Below are positions 54,105-61,646 of a stretch of DNA of 64,000 nt, piece after piece (positions within the stretch are counted from its first letter, which is position 1; each line of letters opens with the position of its first letter). The DNA lies in contig NZ_JBEPSM010000003.1 in NCBI RefSeq assembly GCF_040548815.1, positions 558,001 to 622,000 on the forward strand. Reading direction: 5' to 3'. The translations under genes and the position numbers were made by a program. The notes beneath the pieces were generated by a model, which ran no database searches, was not told the origin of the DNA, and was given only the letters and a program-made list of their open reading frames with translations. The stretch comes from Kaistia defluvii (GTDB lineage Bacteria; Pseudomonadota; Alphaproteobacteria; Rhizobiales; Kaistiaceae).

Positions 54105-55115
54105 ATGGCGGGGGCAGCAGGCTTGAACAAGATGGGGGCGGCCGAGGCGGAGGCGATCGATCTTTCGATCATCCTCTGCACCTATCGGCGCGAGGAACTT
54201 CTCGGCAAAGCGCTGGCAAGCATCCGCGCACAGGCTATACCGCCCGGCACCCGGCTTACCGTGGTCGTGGCGGACAACAGCGATGACGGATCGGCGGCGT
54301 CGGTGGTCGCCGCGGCCGACGCGGCGAGCCCGTTCGAGGTTCGCTATGTCGAGGCCCATCCCGCCAACATTTCGGTCGCGCGCAATGTAGGCATCCGCGC
54401 CACCACCTCGCCGTTCATCGCCTTCATAGATGATGACGAGGAACTGGCGCCGGGTTGGCTGGAGGCCGTGGTCACCGGGCTGCGGCAGCATCCGCATGAC
54501 GTTTTCTTCGGCGGCGTCGATCCGATGTTCGAGACCCCCGATCGCGTGACTCCGGCGATCCACACGCTGTTTTCCCGCCAGATCGAGGCGCCGTCCGGCC
54601 AGGATGTCGTGGCGCTCGGCAAAAGGCGCGAGCGGGTCATCACGGTGGCGACCTGCAATTCGATCTTCCGCCGCGCCACCACGCTTGCCGATGCCGAGCC
54701 GTTCAATCCGCGCTTCGGCCATGCCGGCGGCGAGGATCTCGATCTCTTTTGCCGGCTGCAGGCGCGCGGCCGCGGGTTCGGCTGGCTGCCGGATGCGCGG
54801 GTGTCGGAATTCGTGCCGGCGTCGCGCTGCGATCCAGCCTATCTCCGCCGCCGCTTCTTCGCCGGCGGGCAGGTCTATGCCGAAGCGGTGGCCGGCAACA
54901 GCCCGTCACCCGTTCTCACCCGCTGGTGGCTGCGCGCCAAGGCGCTGGTGCAACTGGGCCTGCTGGCGGTGCGCTATCCATTTGTTCGCCGAAAGGGTCC
55001 GGCGGCGCAGGCCGATTTCCGCTATCGCTGGGCGGGCGTGCTCGGCAAGCTGTCGCTCGGCAGCCTCTATCCCGTCTACCGCGAGGCCGATCCGGCCAAA
55101 CGCGCTGCCTCCTGA
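54105..55115 (+). CDS. Glycosyltransferase family 2 protein
   Basis: This 336-residue GT-A glycosyltransferase has DLSIILCTYRREELL near the N-terminus, the DDD-type metal motif in FIDDDEELAPGW (about residues 106-117), and GGEDLDLFCRLQARGRGF further on. It is a paralogue of the enzyme at 51585. I use the ATG at 54105, with AGGAAGG close upstream, over a GTG at 54081 that overlaps the polymerase stop. Its 3' end overlaps the convergent DUF6492 gene by 40 bases. Confidence 0.94.
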   Translation: MAGAAGLNKMGAAEAEAIDLSIILCTYRREELLGKALASIRAQAIPPGTRLTVVVADNSDDGSAASVVAAADAASPFEVRYVEAHPANISVARNVGIRATTSPFIAFIDDDEELAPGWLEAVVTGLRQHPHDVFFGGVDPMFETPDRVTPAIHTLFSRQIEAPSGQDVVALGKRRERVITVATCNSIFRRATTLADAEPFNPRFGHAGGEDLDLFCRLQARGRGFGWLPDARVSEFVPASRCDPAYLRRRFFAGGQVYAEAVAGNSPSPVLTRWWLRAKALVQLGLLAVRYPFVRRKGPAAQADFRYRWAGVLGKLSLGSLYPVYREADPAKRAAS

Positions 55116-56035
55116 TCCTGCTCGGCCGCGAGCGCCGCGACCCGGTCAAAGATGGCTTGCCGCTTCGTCATCGACGTGTCGATGGTCGACTGGATCAAGC
55201 AGGTGACGTGCTCCGGCCGCAGCGAGCGCACAAATGATTCCTCGTCCTCGGCGCCGGCGAATTCGTCGCCCCAACGCGAGTGGCAGAGCGTGAAGGATTC
55301 GGGCATCAGCCCGGCCGCGTCGAGGCCCAGGAACTTGTCGGCATAGACGCCGTAGAGGACGTATTCGGCGAAATGCGGCGTGCGGGCGAGCACGATGCGC
55401 CAGTCGCGGCCGGCGATGGCCTCGATCCGCTCGATCATGCCGCGGATGACGGAGCGCCGCCAGACGACGAAGGGGTTGATGTATTCGGCGCCGTAATAGC
55501 GGCTGGCGGGCAGGCCGAGCAGCTCACCTGCCGTCTCCTGCCAAACGCGATGCGTCTCCAGATCGACCATTTCGGGGTTGCGATAGATCCGCACCTTGCC
55601 GTCCCAGGCGAGGTGCTCGAGCTTCAGCGGTCGGATGAAGACATTGTCGCTATCGATATGGGCGACGATCTCGGCCGTGGCGTTGGCGGTTGCCGCGATC
55701 TTCATGATCTGCTGCGCGATCCAACCGCGCACCAGCGGGCTGTAGGGCGTCGCATACATGTTGCGGCGGGGGAGGTGCAGCCGCCGCCGCCATTTTGGGC
55801 CTGGCAGCGGCAGCTTCATGAACCACCGCGGCAGTAGGTCTTCCTGCGCGGCGACGATGCGACGGTCCGAGGCGAGATCGGCGAAGAGGGGCAGGTCGGC
55901 GCGCGGCACGTAAAGGCTGTGCGGGATGGTCGCCGGCACGAAGCGGTCAATGCTCTCGCACAGCATCCGGCAGACGTCGAGATCGCCCCGGAACGAACAG
56001 GTGATCAGATTGGCTTCGGGGGCGGGCGCGGTCAT
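55076..56035 (-). CDS. DUF6492 family protein
   Basis: This 319-residue protein begins NLITCSFRGDLDVCRMLC and continues with IVAHIDSDNVFIRPL (about residues 114-128), a DxD-containing segment like those of GT-A glycosyltransferases. It matches the DUF6492 family, whose members are found in polysaccharide loci and are suspected transferases. No membrane span or signal peptide is evident. The ATG at 56035 overlaps the stop of the Gfo/Idh gene (ATGA). A sugar-transfer role is an inference from fold pattern and context. Confidence 0.85.
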   Translation of the reverse strand: MTAPAPEANLITCSFRGDLDVCRMLCESIDRFVPATIPHSLYVPRADLPLFADLASDRRIVAAQEDLLPRWFMKLPLPGPKWRRRLHLPRRNMYATPYSPLVRGWIAQQIMKIAATANATAEIVAHIDSDNVFIRPLKLEHLAWDGKVRIYRNPEMVDLETHRVWQETAGELLGLPASRYYGAEYINPFVVWRRSVIRGMIERIEAIAGRDWRIVLARTPHFAEYVLYGVYADKFLGLDAAGLMPESFTLCHSRWGDEFAGAEDEESFVRSLRPEHVTCLIQSTIDTSMTKRQAIFDRVAALAAEQDQEAARLAGSASR

Positions 56036-57192
56036 CGTGCCCAGTCCATCGGCTCGATCGGTGCGAAGCGCGACTGCACGCGGGCAGGGCGGTCGAAACG
56101 CTCGGGATATTGCAGCATCTCCGTCACTTCCGTCACATGCACGGCGAAATCCTCGTCGAGCCGCGACCGGCGACCTTCCCGGATCGCGGCGGCCAATTCC
56201 GCCGGCCCGCGCATGAAATCCATGGTCGGCTTGCCGCGCCCGCCCTTGAACGGCACGGGGCGCGCCATCGGGAGGCGCTTGCCGAGGCCGCCGCCGAGAC
56301 GCCGCTCGATCAGCCGCGCGATCCGTCCCTCGCCGGGGCGGCGCAGGATGACCGGCGAGGCGTAGTCCCACGGTTCCTTGATTTCGAGCGTGCCCGTCTC
56401 GCCGATGATCCGCATGCGATGGTCATAGGGTGCGACGATCGAATTGGTGAGCCGCGCAACGACGCCGCTTTCATATTCGATGCAGCCGACGGAGAAGTCC
56501 GGCGCGGGATGGGCGAGCGGCGGCGTGGTCTGCTTGTCGGGCACCAGCAGGGCCGAGAAGGCGGTGACCCGCGTCGCCGCGCCGAACATCGCGCCGAAGA
56601 TGGTCAGCGCGTAGCCGGCATGCTCATAGGTGCAACCGGTCTCGAATTCGCCACGTCCCGGCCAGGGCTTGCCGCTGCGGCTCAGCCAGTCGCCATACTG
56701 CGTGCGGTGGATCATGCCGTCGTCGAGTTCGGCATAGGCGAGCAGCACCTTGCCGATCGTGCCGGCCCGGATTGCGGCCCAGGCCGTCTGCAGACTTTCG
56801 CCAAGGACATTGCAGGGCGCGGAGGCGAGCCGGACGCCGGCATCGCGCGCGCGATCGCGCAAGGCGGCGGCCTCGCTGGCCGTCATCGCCAGCGGCTTCT
56901 CCGAATAGACATGCTTGCCTGCGGCGATCGCGGCCTCGGTGACGGCGGCGTGGCTCTCGGGATCCGTCAGGTTCAGAACGATCGAGCAGGCGGGATCGGC
57001 CAGCACTGCCTCGAGCGAGGCATAGGCGGGGTCGCCCCATGTCGACCGATAGGCGGCAAGCCGCCCAGCGTCGCGGTCATAGGCGCCGGTCAGGCGCAGC
57101 GTGCCGTCATGCAGGGCGAGGCATTGTCGGTAGGAATCCGCGACATAGCCGCAGCCGATGATCGCGATGCCCGTGCCCTGATCCGCCGCCAT
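56032..57192 (-). CDS. Gfo/Idh/MocA family oxidoreductase of the EPS locus
   Basis: This 386-residue dehydrogenase has the Rossmann motif IAIIGCGYVADSY (residues 9-21) and YSEKPLAMTASEA (about residues 94-106) with the catalytic Lys. The C-terminal half is the substrate domain. In polysaccharide loci such enzymes oxidise nucleotide sugars (for example in making amino- or keto-sugars). The ATG at 57192 has a GGGGGAAC purine tract upstream. It is coupled to the DUF6492 gene by ATGA. Substrate unknown. Confidence 0.92.
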   Translation of the reverse strand: MAADQGTGIAIIGCGYVADSYRQCLALHDGTLRLTGAYDRDAGRLAAYRSTWGDPAYASLEAVLADPACSIVLNLTDPESHAAVTEAAIAAGKHVYSEKPLAMTASEAAALRDRARDAGVRLASAPCNVLGESLQTAWAAIRAGTIGKVLLAYAELDDGMIHRTQYGDWLSRSGKPWPGRGEFETGCTYEHAGYALTIFGAMFGAATRVTAFSALLVPDKQTTPPLAHPAPDFSVGCIEYESGVVARLTNSIVAPYDHRMRIIGETGTLEIKEPWDYASPVILRRPGEGRIARLIERRLGGGLGKRLPMARPVPFKGGRGKPTMDFMRGPAELAAAIREGRRSRLDEDFAVHVTEVTEMLQYPERFDRPARVQSRFAPIEPMDWAR

Positions 57193-57298
57193 GCGCTGTC
57201 CGTTCCCCCGGCCAATTGTCTGTCCTGCCTCGCCGCTGTCGCGACCCGGCGGACCATCCATAGAAGCTGCACGCTTTCCGGGTGGTTACTCGGATGGG

Positions 57299-57802
57299 TC
57301 AGGCTGGAAGATTGGCGACGTAGCGCGCAACGAGGCGTTCGATGCCGATCTGGTCGTCGGCGTCGAACCGGCCGGCCCTGGGGCTGTCGAGGTCGAGCAC
57401 GCCCAACACCCGCCCGTCGCGGATCAGCGGTACCACCAGCTCCGATTGCGATGCCGCATCGCAGGCGATGTGGCCGGGAAAGGCATGCACGTCCGGAACC
57501 AGGATCGTCTCGCGCTTTGCCACCGCCGTGCCGCAGACGCCCTTGCCGATCGGGATGCGGACGCAGGCCGGCTTGCCCTGGAAAGGGCCGACGACGAGCA
57601 CGTCCGTGCCCTCGGGCAGGAAATAGAACCCGGCCCAGTTCAGCTCCGGCATCGCGTGATAGAGCAGCGCCGACATGTTGGCGGCGTTGGCGATCGCGTC
57701 GGGCTCGCCCTCGATCAGCGAAGCCAGTTGCTGGTCGAGCTCGAGATAGAAGGCGGGCTTGGCGGCGGGGTTGGCAATCGGCGTCGAATCGAACATCGGC
57801 AT
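57299..57802 (-). CDS. Free methionine-(R)-sulfoxide reductase (GAF domain)
   Basis: This 167-residue GAF-domain protein reduces free methionine-R-sulfoxide. Its three catalytic and resolving cysteines are Cys80 (QGKPACVRI), Cys90 (GKGVCGTAV) and Cys114 (GHIACDAAS). The spacings of 10 and 24 residues equal those of E. coli fRMsr (Cys84, Cys94, Cys118). Length is that of the family. It stands alone between the EPS locus and the outer-membrane protein gene, with no coupled partner. Confidence 0.94.
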   Translation of the reverse strand: MPMFDSTPIANPAAKPAFYLELDQQLASLIEGEPDAIANAANMSALLYHAMPELNWAGFYFLPEGTDVLVVGPFQGKPACVRIPIGKGVCGTAVAKRETILVPDVHAFPGHIACDAASQSELVVPLIRDGRVLGVLDLDSPRAGRFDADDQIGIERLVARYVANLPA

Positions 57803-58110
57803 CTCGCGTGCTTGTCACCGGGAGGGCTGATCCACTTGCGCCCCCCGGCCTCTGGAATTGCCTATAGGCGGTCTCGATCGGTTTGGCGAGGAACCGCGTT
57901 TCCTGCCCGAGGCGCGGCTCAGCGTGGCGATGTTTCGACGCGGCGGACGATGTCGCAAGTGCCGGAATATTGACGAGCTTTGCCGGAAACCCGTATGGGG
58001 GACAGGGGAAATACGGTTGCATCCTGGCTGATGGACTCTGATTCGCGTGTAGTTCCGCCAGCCGATTGCGATCTTCCGACACGGTCCGATCTTGCCGAGA
58101 GATGCATCCA
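57803..58110. other. Intergenic region without a recognisable gene
   Basis: These 308 bases lie between the divergently transcribed fRMsr gene and the outer-membrane protein gene, so they hold both promoters. Short frames on either strand have no family motif. I see no clear operator; the region is moderately GC-rich. Confidence 0.6.
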
Positions 58111-58944
58111 ATGCCCCTCCATCTGCCCGCCCTGAACGTCTCTTCCGCCAAGCGGCCCGGGCCTGCGGGCGCAGGATTGCGAACCGTCTTGCTGTCGCTT
58201 GGCATCGTGGCCGGAGCCAGCGGGACCGCTTCGGCGGCCGATATCCTGCCCGTGCCGGAAGCCGCCATGGCAGCGCCGGCCTCGGGGTGGACCTTCACCG
58301 TCGCGCCTTATGTCTGGGCGCCGTCCACGTCTGGAAATGTCGGGTTCGGCCCGGTGAAGGCGTCGTTCGAAATGGATTTCTCGCAGATCTGGGACCATCT
58401 CGATTTCGCGGCCATGGGCGTGGTCGAGGCGCGCTATGACCGCTTCTCGGTCTTCTCCGACCTTCTCTATATGAAGCTCTCGGCCGATGCGAAGCTGCCC
58501 TATGGAATCGGCGCGGAGCTGGGCACAGAACTGCTGCAGTGGACGCCGGCCGCCGCCTATTCGCTGATCAAGACCGATCGCGGCAATTTCGATGTTCTGG
58601 CAGGCGCGCGGATCTGGTCGGTCGAGGCGTCACTCAATGTCACGGACGCGCCGCTGCAACTCGGCCTCGACCGTCGTCACAGGGCGACCTGGGTCGACGC
58701 TGTGATCGGCGTCAAGGCGCAGTATTCCCTGACCGATTCCGTGTTCGTGAGCGGCTGGGCGATCGCCGGTGGCGGCTCCTCCGATTCCAATTGGGATCTG
58801 CTCGGCGCGGTTGGCTACAAGGTCAATGACCGTTTCTCCGCCTTGGCCGGCTATCGCGCGCAGGGCATCGACTACGAAGACGGCCCCTTCGTCTTCGACT
58901 CCGTCATCCAGGGACCGATTCTCGGCGGCACGATCAAGTTCTGA
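58111..58944 (+). CDS. Outer-membrane beta-barrel protein, uncharacterised
   Basis: This 277-residue protein has a long signal region with a hydrophobic core (TVLLSLGIVAGASGTASA, about residues 29-46). Alternating aromatic strands follow (GWTFTVAPYVWAP; YDRFSVFSDLLYMKLSADA; WVDAVIGVKAQYSL) and the chain ends in Phe, the usual signal for outer-membrane insertion. The pattern suggests an 8-stranded barrel. I chose the ATG at 58111; an alternative ATG at 58102 has poor spacing. It is followed 46 bases later by a choloylglycine-hydrolase-family gene, so they may be co-expressed. Function unknown. Confidence 0.87.
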   Translation: MPLHLPALNVSSAKRPGPAGAGLRTVLLSLGIVAGASGTASAADILPVPEAAMAAPASGWTFTVAPYVWAPSTSGNVGFGPVKASFEMDFSQIWDHLDFAAMGVVEARYDRFSVFSDLLYMKLSADAKLPYGIGAELGTELLQWTPAAAYSLIKTDRGNFDVLAGARIWSVEASLNVTDAPLQLGLDRRHRATWVDAVIGVKAQYSLTDSVFVSGWAIAGGGSSDSNWDLLGAVGYKVNDRFSALAGYRAQGIDYEDGPFVFDSVIQGPILGGTIKF

Positions 58945-58990
58945 GCCGCGCCGTCCCCTCGCTCCCCCGAACTCATGTGAGGAGTTTTCC

Positions 58991-60088
58991 ATGAAGAAGC
59001 GTCTCTCCCGATCCGCAGCACTCGCCCTTTCGGCCGCGATGCTGATGCCAACCCTGACCGGCTTTGCCGATGCCTGCACCCGCACCCTTTTCGTCGGAGA
59101 CGGCCAGATGGTGGCGACCGGGCGCAACATGGATTGGAAGGAGGACATGTTCTCCAACCTCTGGGCGTTCCCGGCGGGAATCGAGCGCGATGGCGCATCC
59201 GGTCCGCAATCCCTCACCTGGACGTCCAAGTATGGCAGCGTCATCACCTCGGGCTACGAGGCCGGATCGACCGACGGAATGAACGAGAAGGGCCTGGTCG
59301 CCAACATTCTCTATCTGGCGGAATCGCAGTATCCGGCGCCGGTGGCGGGCCGTCCCTTCCTGTCGATTTCGTTGTGGGCCCAGTATGTGCTCGACAACTT
59401 CGCGACGGTGGATGAGGCCGTTGCCTATCTGCGCACCGAGCCGTTCAACCTGCTCGCTCCGGCGCTCCCCAACGGCTCGCCCGCCGCGCTTCATCTTGCC
59501 ATGTCGGATGCATCCGGCGATTCCGCGATCTTCGAATATGTCGAAGGCAAGCTGATCATCCATCACGGCAAGCAGTACACCGTGATGACCAATTCGCCGA
59601 CTTACGATAAGCAGCTGGCGATGAACGAGTACTGGGAAGAGATCGGTGGCCTGGTCTTCCTGCCGGGCACTAATCGCGCCGCCGACCGTTTCGCCCGGGC
59701 CTCGTTCCTGCTGAGCGCGATCCCGAAAGAGGCGGATCCCAACTACATCAAGAGCGTGCCGCAGCACTCGTTCGACTATCAGGCCGTCGCCAGCGTCATG
59801 GGCGTGCAACGCGCCGTCAGCGTGCCGCTCGGGATCACGACGCCGGACCAACCGAACATCTCCTCGACCATCTGGCGTTCGATTTCCGATCAGAAGAACC
59901 GGATCTACTACTTCGATTCCGCGACCCGGCCGAACACCTTCTGGGTGTCGCTCGACAAGCTGGACCTGAAGCCCGGCGCGCCGGTCCAGAAGCTGACCAT
60001 TCAGAACGGCGAGATCTTCGCCGGCGAAGTCGCGGCTGAATTCAAGCCGGCCAAGCCGTTCACCTTCCTGCCCGGCAATCCGGAATAG
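58991..60088 (+). CDS. Choloylglycine hydrolase family (Ntn linear amide C-N hydrolase), exported
   Basis: This 365-residue hydrolase has a signal peptide (MKKRLSRSAALALSAAMLMP, cleavage after ADA at residue 28) that leaves Cys29 at the new N-terminus. In this Ntn family the N-terminal Cys is the nucleophile, followed as here by CTRTLF and RNMDWKED, which match the active-site Arg and Asp positions. Members include penicillin V acylases, bile-salt hydrolases and N-acyl homoserine lactone acylases. GAGGAG lies before the ATG. The exported location suggests an extracellular or periplasmic amide substrate, perhaps an N-acyl signal molecule, but this is not shown by the sequence. Confidence 0.93.
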   Translation: MKKRLSRSAALALSAAMLMPTLTGFADACTRTLFVGDGQMVATGRNMDWKEDMFSNLWAFPAGIERDGASGPQSLTWTSKYGSVITSGYEAGSTDGMNEKGLVANILYLAESQYPAPVAGRPFLSISLWAQYVLDNFATVDEAVAYLRTEPFNLLAPALPNGSPAALHLAMSDASGDSAIFEYVEGKLIIHHGKQYTVMTNSPTYDKQLAMNEYWEEIGGLVFLPGTNRAADRFARASFLLSAIPKEADPNYIKSVPQHSFDYQAVASVMGVQRAVSVPLGITTPDQPNISSTIWRSISDQKNRIYYFDSATRPNTFWVSLDKLDLKPGAPVQKLTIQNGEIFAGEVAAEFKPAKPFTFLPGNPE

Positions 60089-60383
60089 CGCAGGACAGTC
60101 AGCGTGCCGGATCGCCTCACCTTGAGGGCGGTCCGGCCTTCCTCGGGATCCACTTATCGGAGCTTCCCGACAAGCCATCCTGCGTGTGCTATTGGGGCCG
60201 CGCTCAGCGAATCCTCCCGCATCGGAAGGCTCCGGCGCCCCGGAGAAACGTCACGCCGCATTCATCGGCGGAGCCATGAAAAAGGGGCCGAAACACTGGC
60301 TTTCACGAGTGTTTCTCGCGGCCCTTCCGCAGGAATTCATCGGCTGATCTGGCATGCCGATCGTATGGCATAAGAATAATTCA
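60089..60383. other. Intergenic region upstream of the cold-shock gene promoter
   Basis: About 295 bases with no recognisable gene. A partial inverted repeat around 60288-60328 (AAACACTGGCTT, then AGTGTTTCTCGC) may act as a weak terminator for the preceding hydrolase gene. Nothing else is evident. Confidence 0.5.
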
Positions 60384-60412
60384 TTGACATTCGGCGGCTG
60401 CCATCGTAAATA
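60384..60412 (+). promoter_or_regulatory. Sigma-70-type promoter of the cold-shock gene
   Basis: TTGACA (60384-60389) is separated by exactly 17 bases from TAAATA (60407-60412). The first is a perfect -35 consensus. It predicts a transcript beginning near 60419, giving a leader of about 136 bases before the csp start codon. Confidence 0.75.
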
Positions 60413-60419
60413 GAGCACG

Positions 60420-60554
60420 CTGAGTTTTGGTTGACGGGCTTTGATTGCCGCGCGATTAGCACCGCGCTCGAACGAACCTTCCTTTCAAAAATCACTACAT
60501 TACGCCATGGCGACGTCTCGCCGTGGTTGTGCAATTTGCTATGGAGGGTTCATC
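60420..60554 (+). promoter_or_regulatory. Long 5' leader of the cold-shock gene
   Basis: The predicted untranslated leader is about 135 bases, similar to the 160-base leader of E. coli cspA that senses temperature through its folding. It ends with the strong SD GGAGGG. No named riboswitch is recognisable. Confidence 0.5.
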
Positions 60555-60764
60555 ATGACCACTGGCACCGTTAAATGGTTCAATTCCACCAAGGGCTTCG
60601 GATTTATCGAGCCTGACAATGGCGGCCCGGACGCCTTTGTGCACATCTCCGCCGTCGAGCGCGCTGGAATGCGCGAACTGGTCGAAGGCCAGAAGCTCGG
60701 CTACGAGGTTGAGCGCGACGCCCGTTCGGGCAAGATGTCGGCCTGCAATCTTCAGGCTGCTTAA
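60555..60764 (+). CDS. Cold-shock protein (CspA family)
   Basis: This 69-residue protein is a single cold-shock domain that binds single-stranded RNA or DNA and melts secondary structure. The RNP-1 motif [12 protein letters not shown] (about residues 7-18) and RNP-2 motif DAFVHISA (about residues 26-33) are intact. It starts at the ATG at 60555, eight bases after GGAGGG; upstream in-frame codons belong to the leader. A terminator follows at 60828-60855. Two small genes follow: this csp/short-gene/DUF6481 order recurs in Hyphomicrobiales. Confidence 0.97.
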   Translation: MTTGTVKWFNSTKGFGFIEPDNGGPDAFVHISAVERAGMRELVEGQKLGYEVERDARSGKMSACNLQAA

Positions 60765-60827
60765 TTAGGGATCTGCTTTCCTTTGACCACGGATGTACTG
60801 GCACTGTTGAAAGCATGAGACCAATCA

Positions 60828-60855
60828 AGGTCAGGCAGATTGCCTGGCCTTTTTT
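60828..60855 (+). terminator. Intrinsic terminator after the cold-shock gene
   Basis: AGGTCAGGCA (60828-60837) pairs with TGCCTGGCCT (60841-60850) over ten positions (one G-T wobble) with the loop GAT, followed by a run of Ts. It lies 64 bases after the csp stop and 28 bases before the next start codon, so readthrough may set the level of the downstream genes. Confidence 0.85.
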
Positions 60856-60882
60856 CTTGTCCGTCTTCAGATCGGAATGATC

Positions 60883-61107
60883 ATGACAGAGATCAACACC
60901 AAATCTCGCCAAACGGCGGACGTCGCCTTTGGAAAAGCTCAGTCTCAGTTCGTCGCGCGCAAGCGCGTGTTCGATGAACTGGATCTGATCGTCGTCGCTC
61001 GCGACGAGAAGACCGTACGCCTGCGCGAGGCACGCCTCGCGAAGGAAGCCCAGGATCAACTGACGGTCCTGGCGAAGAAGCCTTCAAAGCTCGCTTCGAA
61101 GGCCTGA
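60883..61107 (+). CDS. Small charged hypothetical protein downstream of csp
   Basis: This 74-residue protein has no named domain. It is rich in Lys, Arg, Ala and Glu (KSRQTADVAFGKAQSQF near the N-terminus, then RDEKTVRLREARLAKEAQ), which predicts one long amphipathic helix. It lacks any membrane span. Similar short proteins occur next to cold-shock genes in other Hyphomicrobiales, to my knowledge without a described role. Two in-frame ATGs, at 60877 and 60883, are possible starts; I use the second because GGA lies about 7 bases upstream of it. Confidence 0.75.
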   Translation: MTEINTKSRQTADVAFGKAQSQFVARKRVFDELDLIVVARDEKTVRLREARLAKEAQDQLTVLAKKPSKLASKA

Positions 61108-61143
61108 ATATCCTTCCGTTTGAAACGTCATTGGAACTTAAGT

Positions 61144-61521
61144 TTGAAAAACGTCGCCGATAAATTCGTAGACCGTCGCAGCACCTCCGCCGATGCCAAG
61201 GCCGCCGCCCTGCGCGCGTATCTCGCCGCCAAGGAAGCTGCCGAACCGACGCTGCTCGCCCGTCAGGCTGAGCGCAAAGCCGTTGCCGAAGCCCGGGACG
61301 CGCGCCGCATGGAGCGCGAGCGGGTCAAGGCCGAAGAGAACGAGCGCATTCGCGCCGAAGCCGCCGAGCGCGAGGCCGCCATCGAGGCTGCCGCCCGCGC
61401 CGAGAGCGACGAGCGCGAAGCTGCTCAGAAGAATCGCGTTTCGCGCGTCATCGAAGACGAAGCGGCTCGCAAGGCCGAGCGCGACCGGCGCTACGCCAAC
61501 CGCAAGGCCCGGCAGGCCTAA
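61144..61521 (+). CDS. DUF6481 family protein
   Basis: This 125-residue protein is a long charged helix of Ala, Arg, Glu and Lys, the signature of DUF6481 (segments such as RRSTSADAKAAALRAYLAAK, then EARDARRMERERVKAEENER). It likely forms a coiled coil and is predicted cytoplasmic. The start is uncertain: a TTG at 61144 (KNVADKFVDRR following) has GGA upstream and fits the usual family N-terminus, while a TTG at 61120 gives eight extra residues. Members are commonly next to csp genes; function unknown. Confidence 0.82.
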   Translation: MKNVADKFVDRRSTSADAKAAALRAYLAAKEAAEPTLLARQAERKAVAEARDARRMERERVKAEENERIRAEAAEREAAIEAAARAESDEREAAQKNRVSRVIEDEAARKAERDRRYANRKARQA

Positions 61522-61646
61522 CGCGCTTTTCCGCGAAGCGCCTGCCGCTTTGCTGAAACAATACGCGACCTCATGAAGAGCCAACGCCCGTTGGCCCGGA
61601 CGGCATCCACGCTGCCCGGGCTATGCACTGGGCCGCGCGATGTGGT

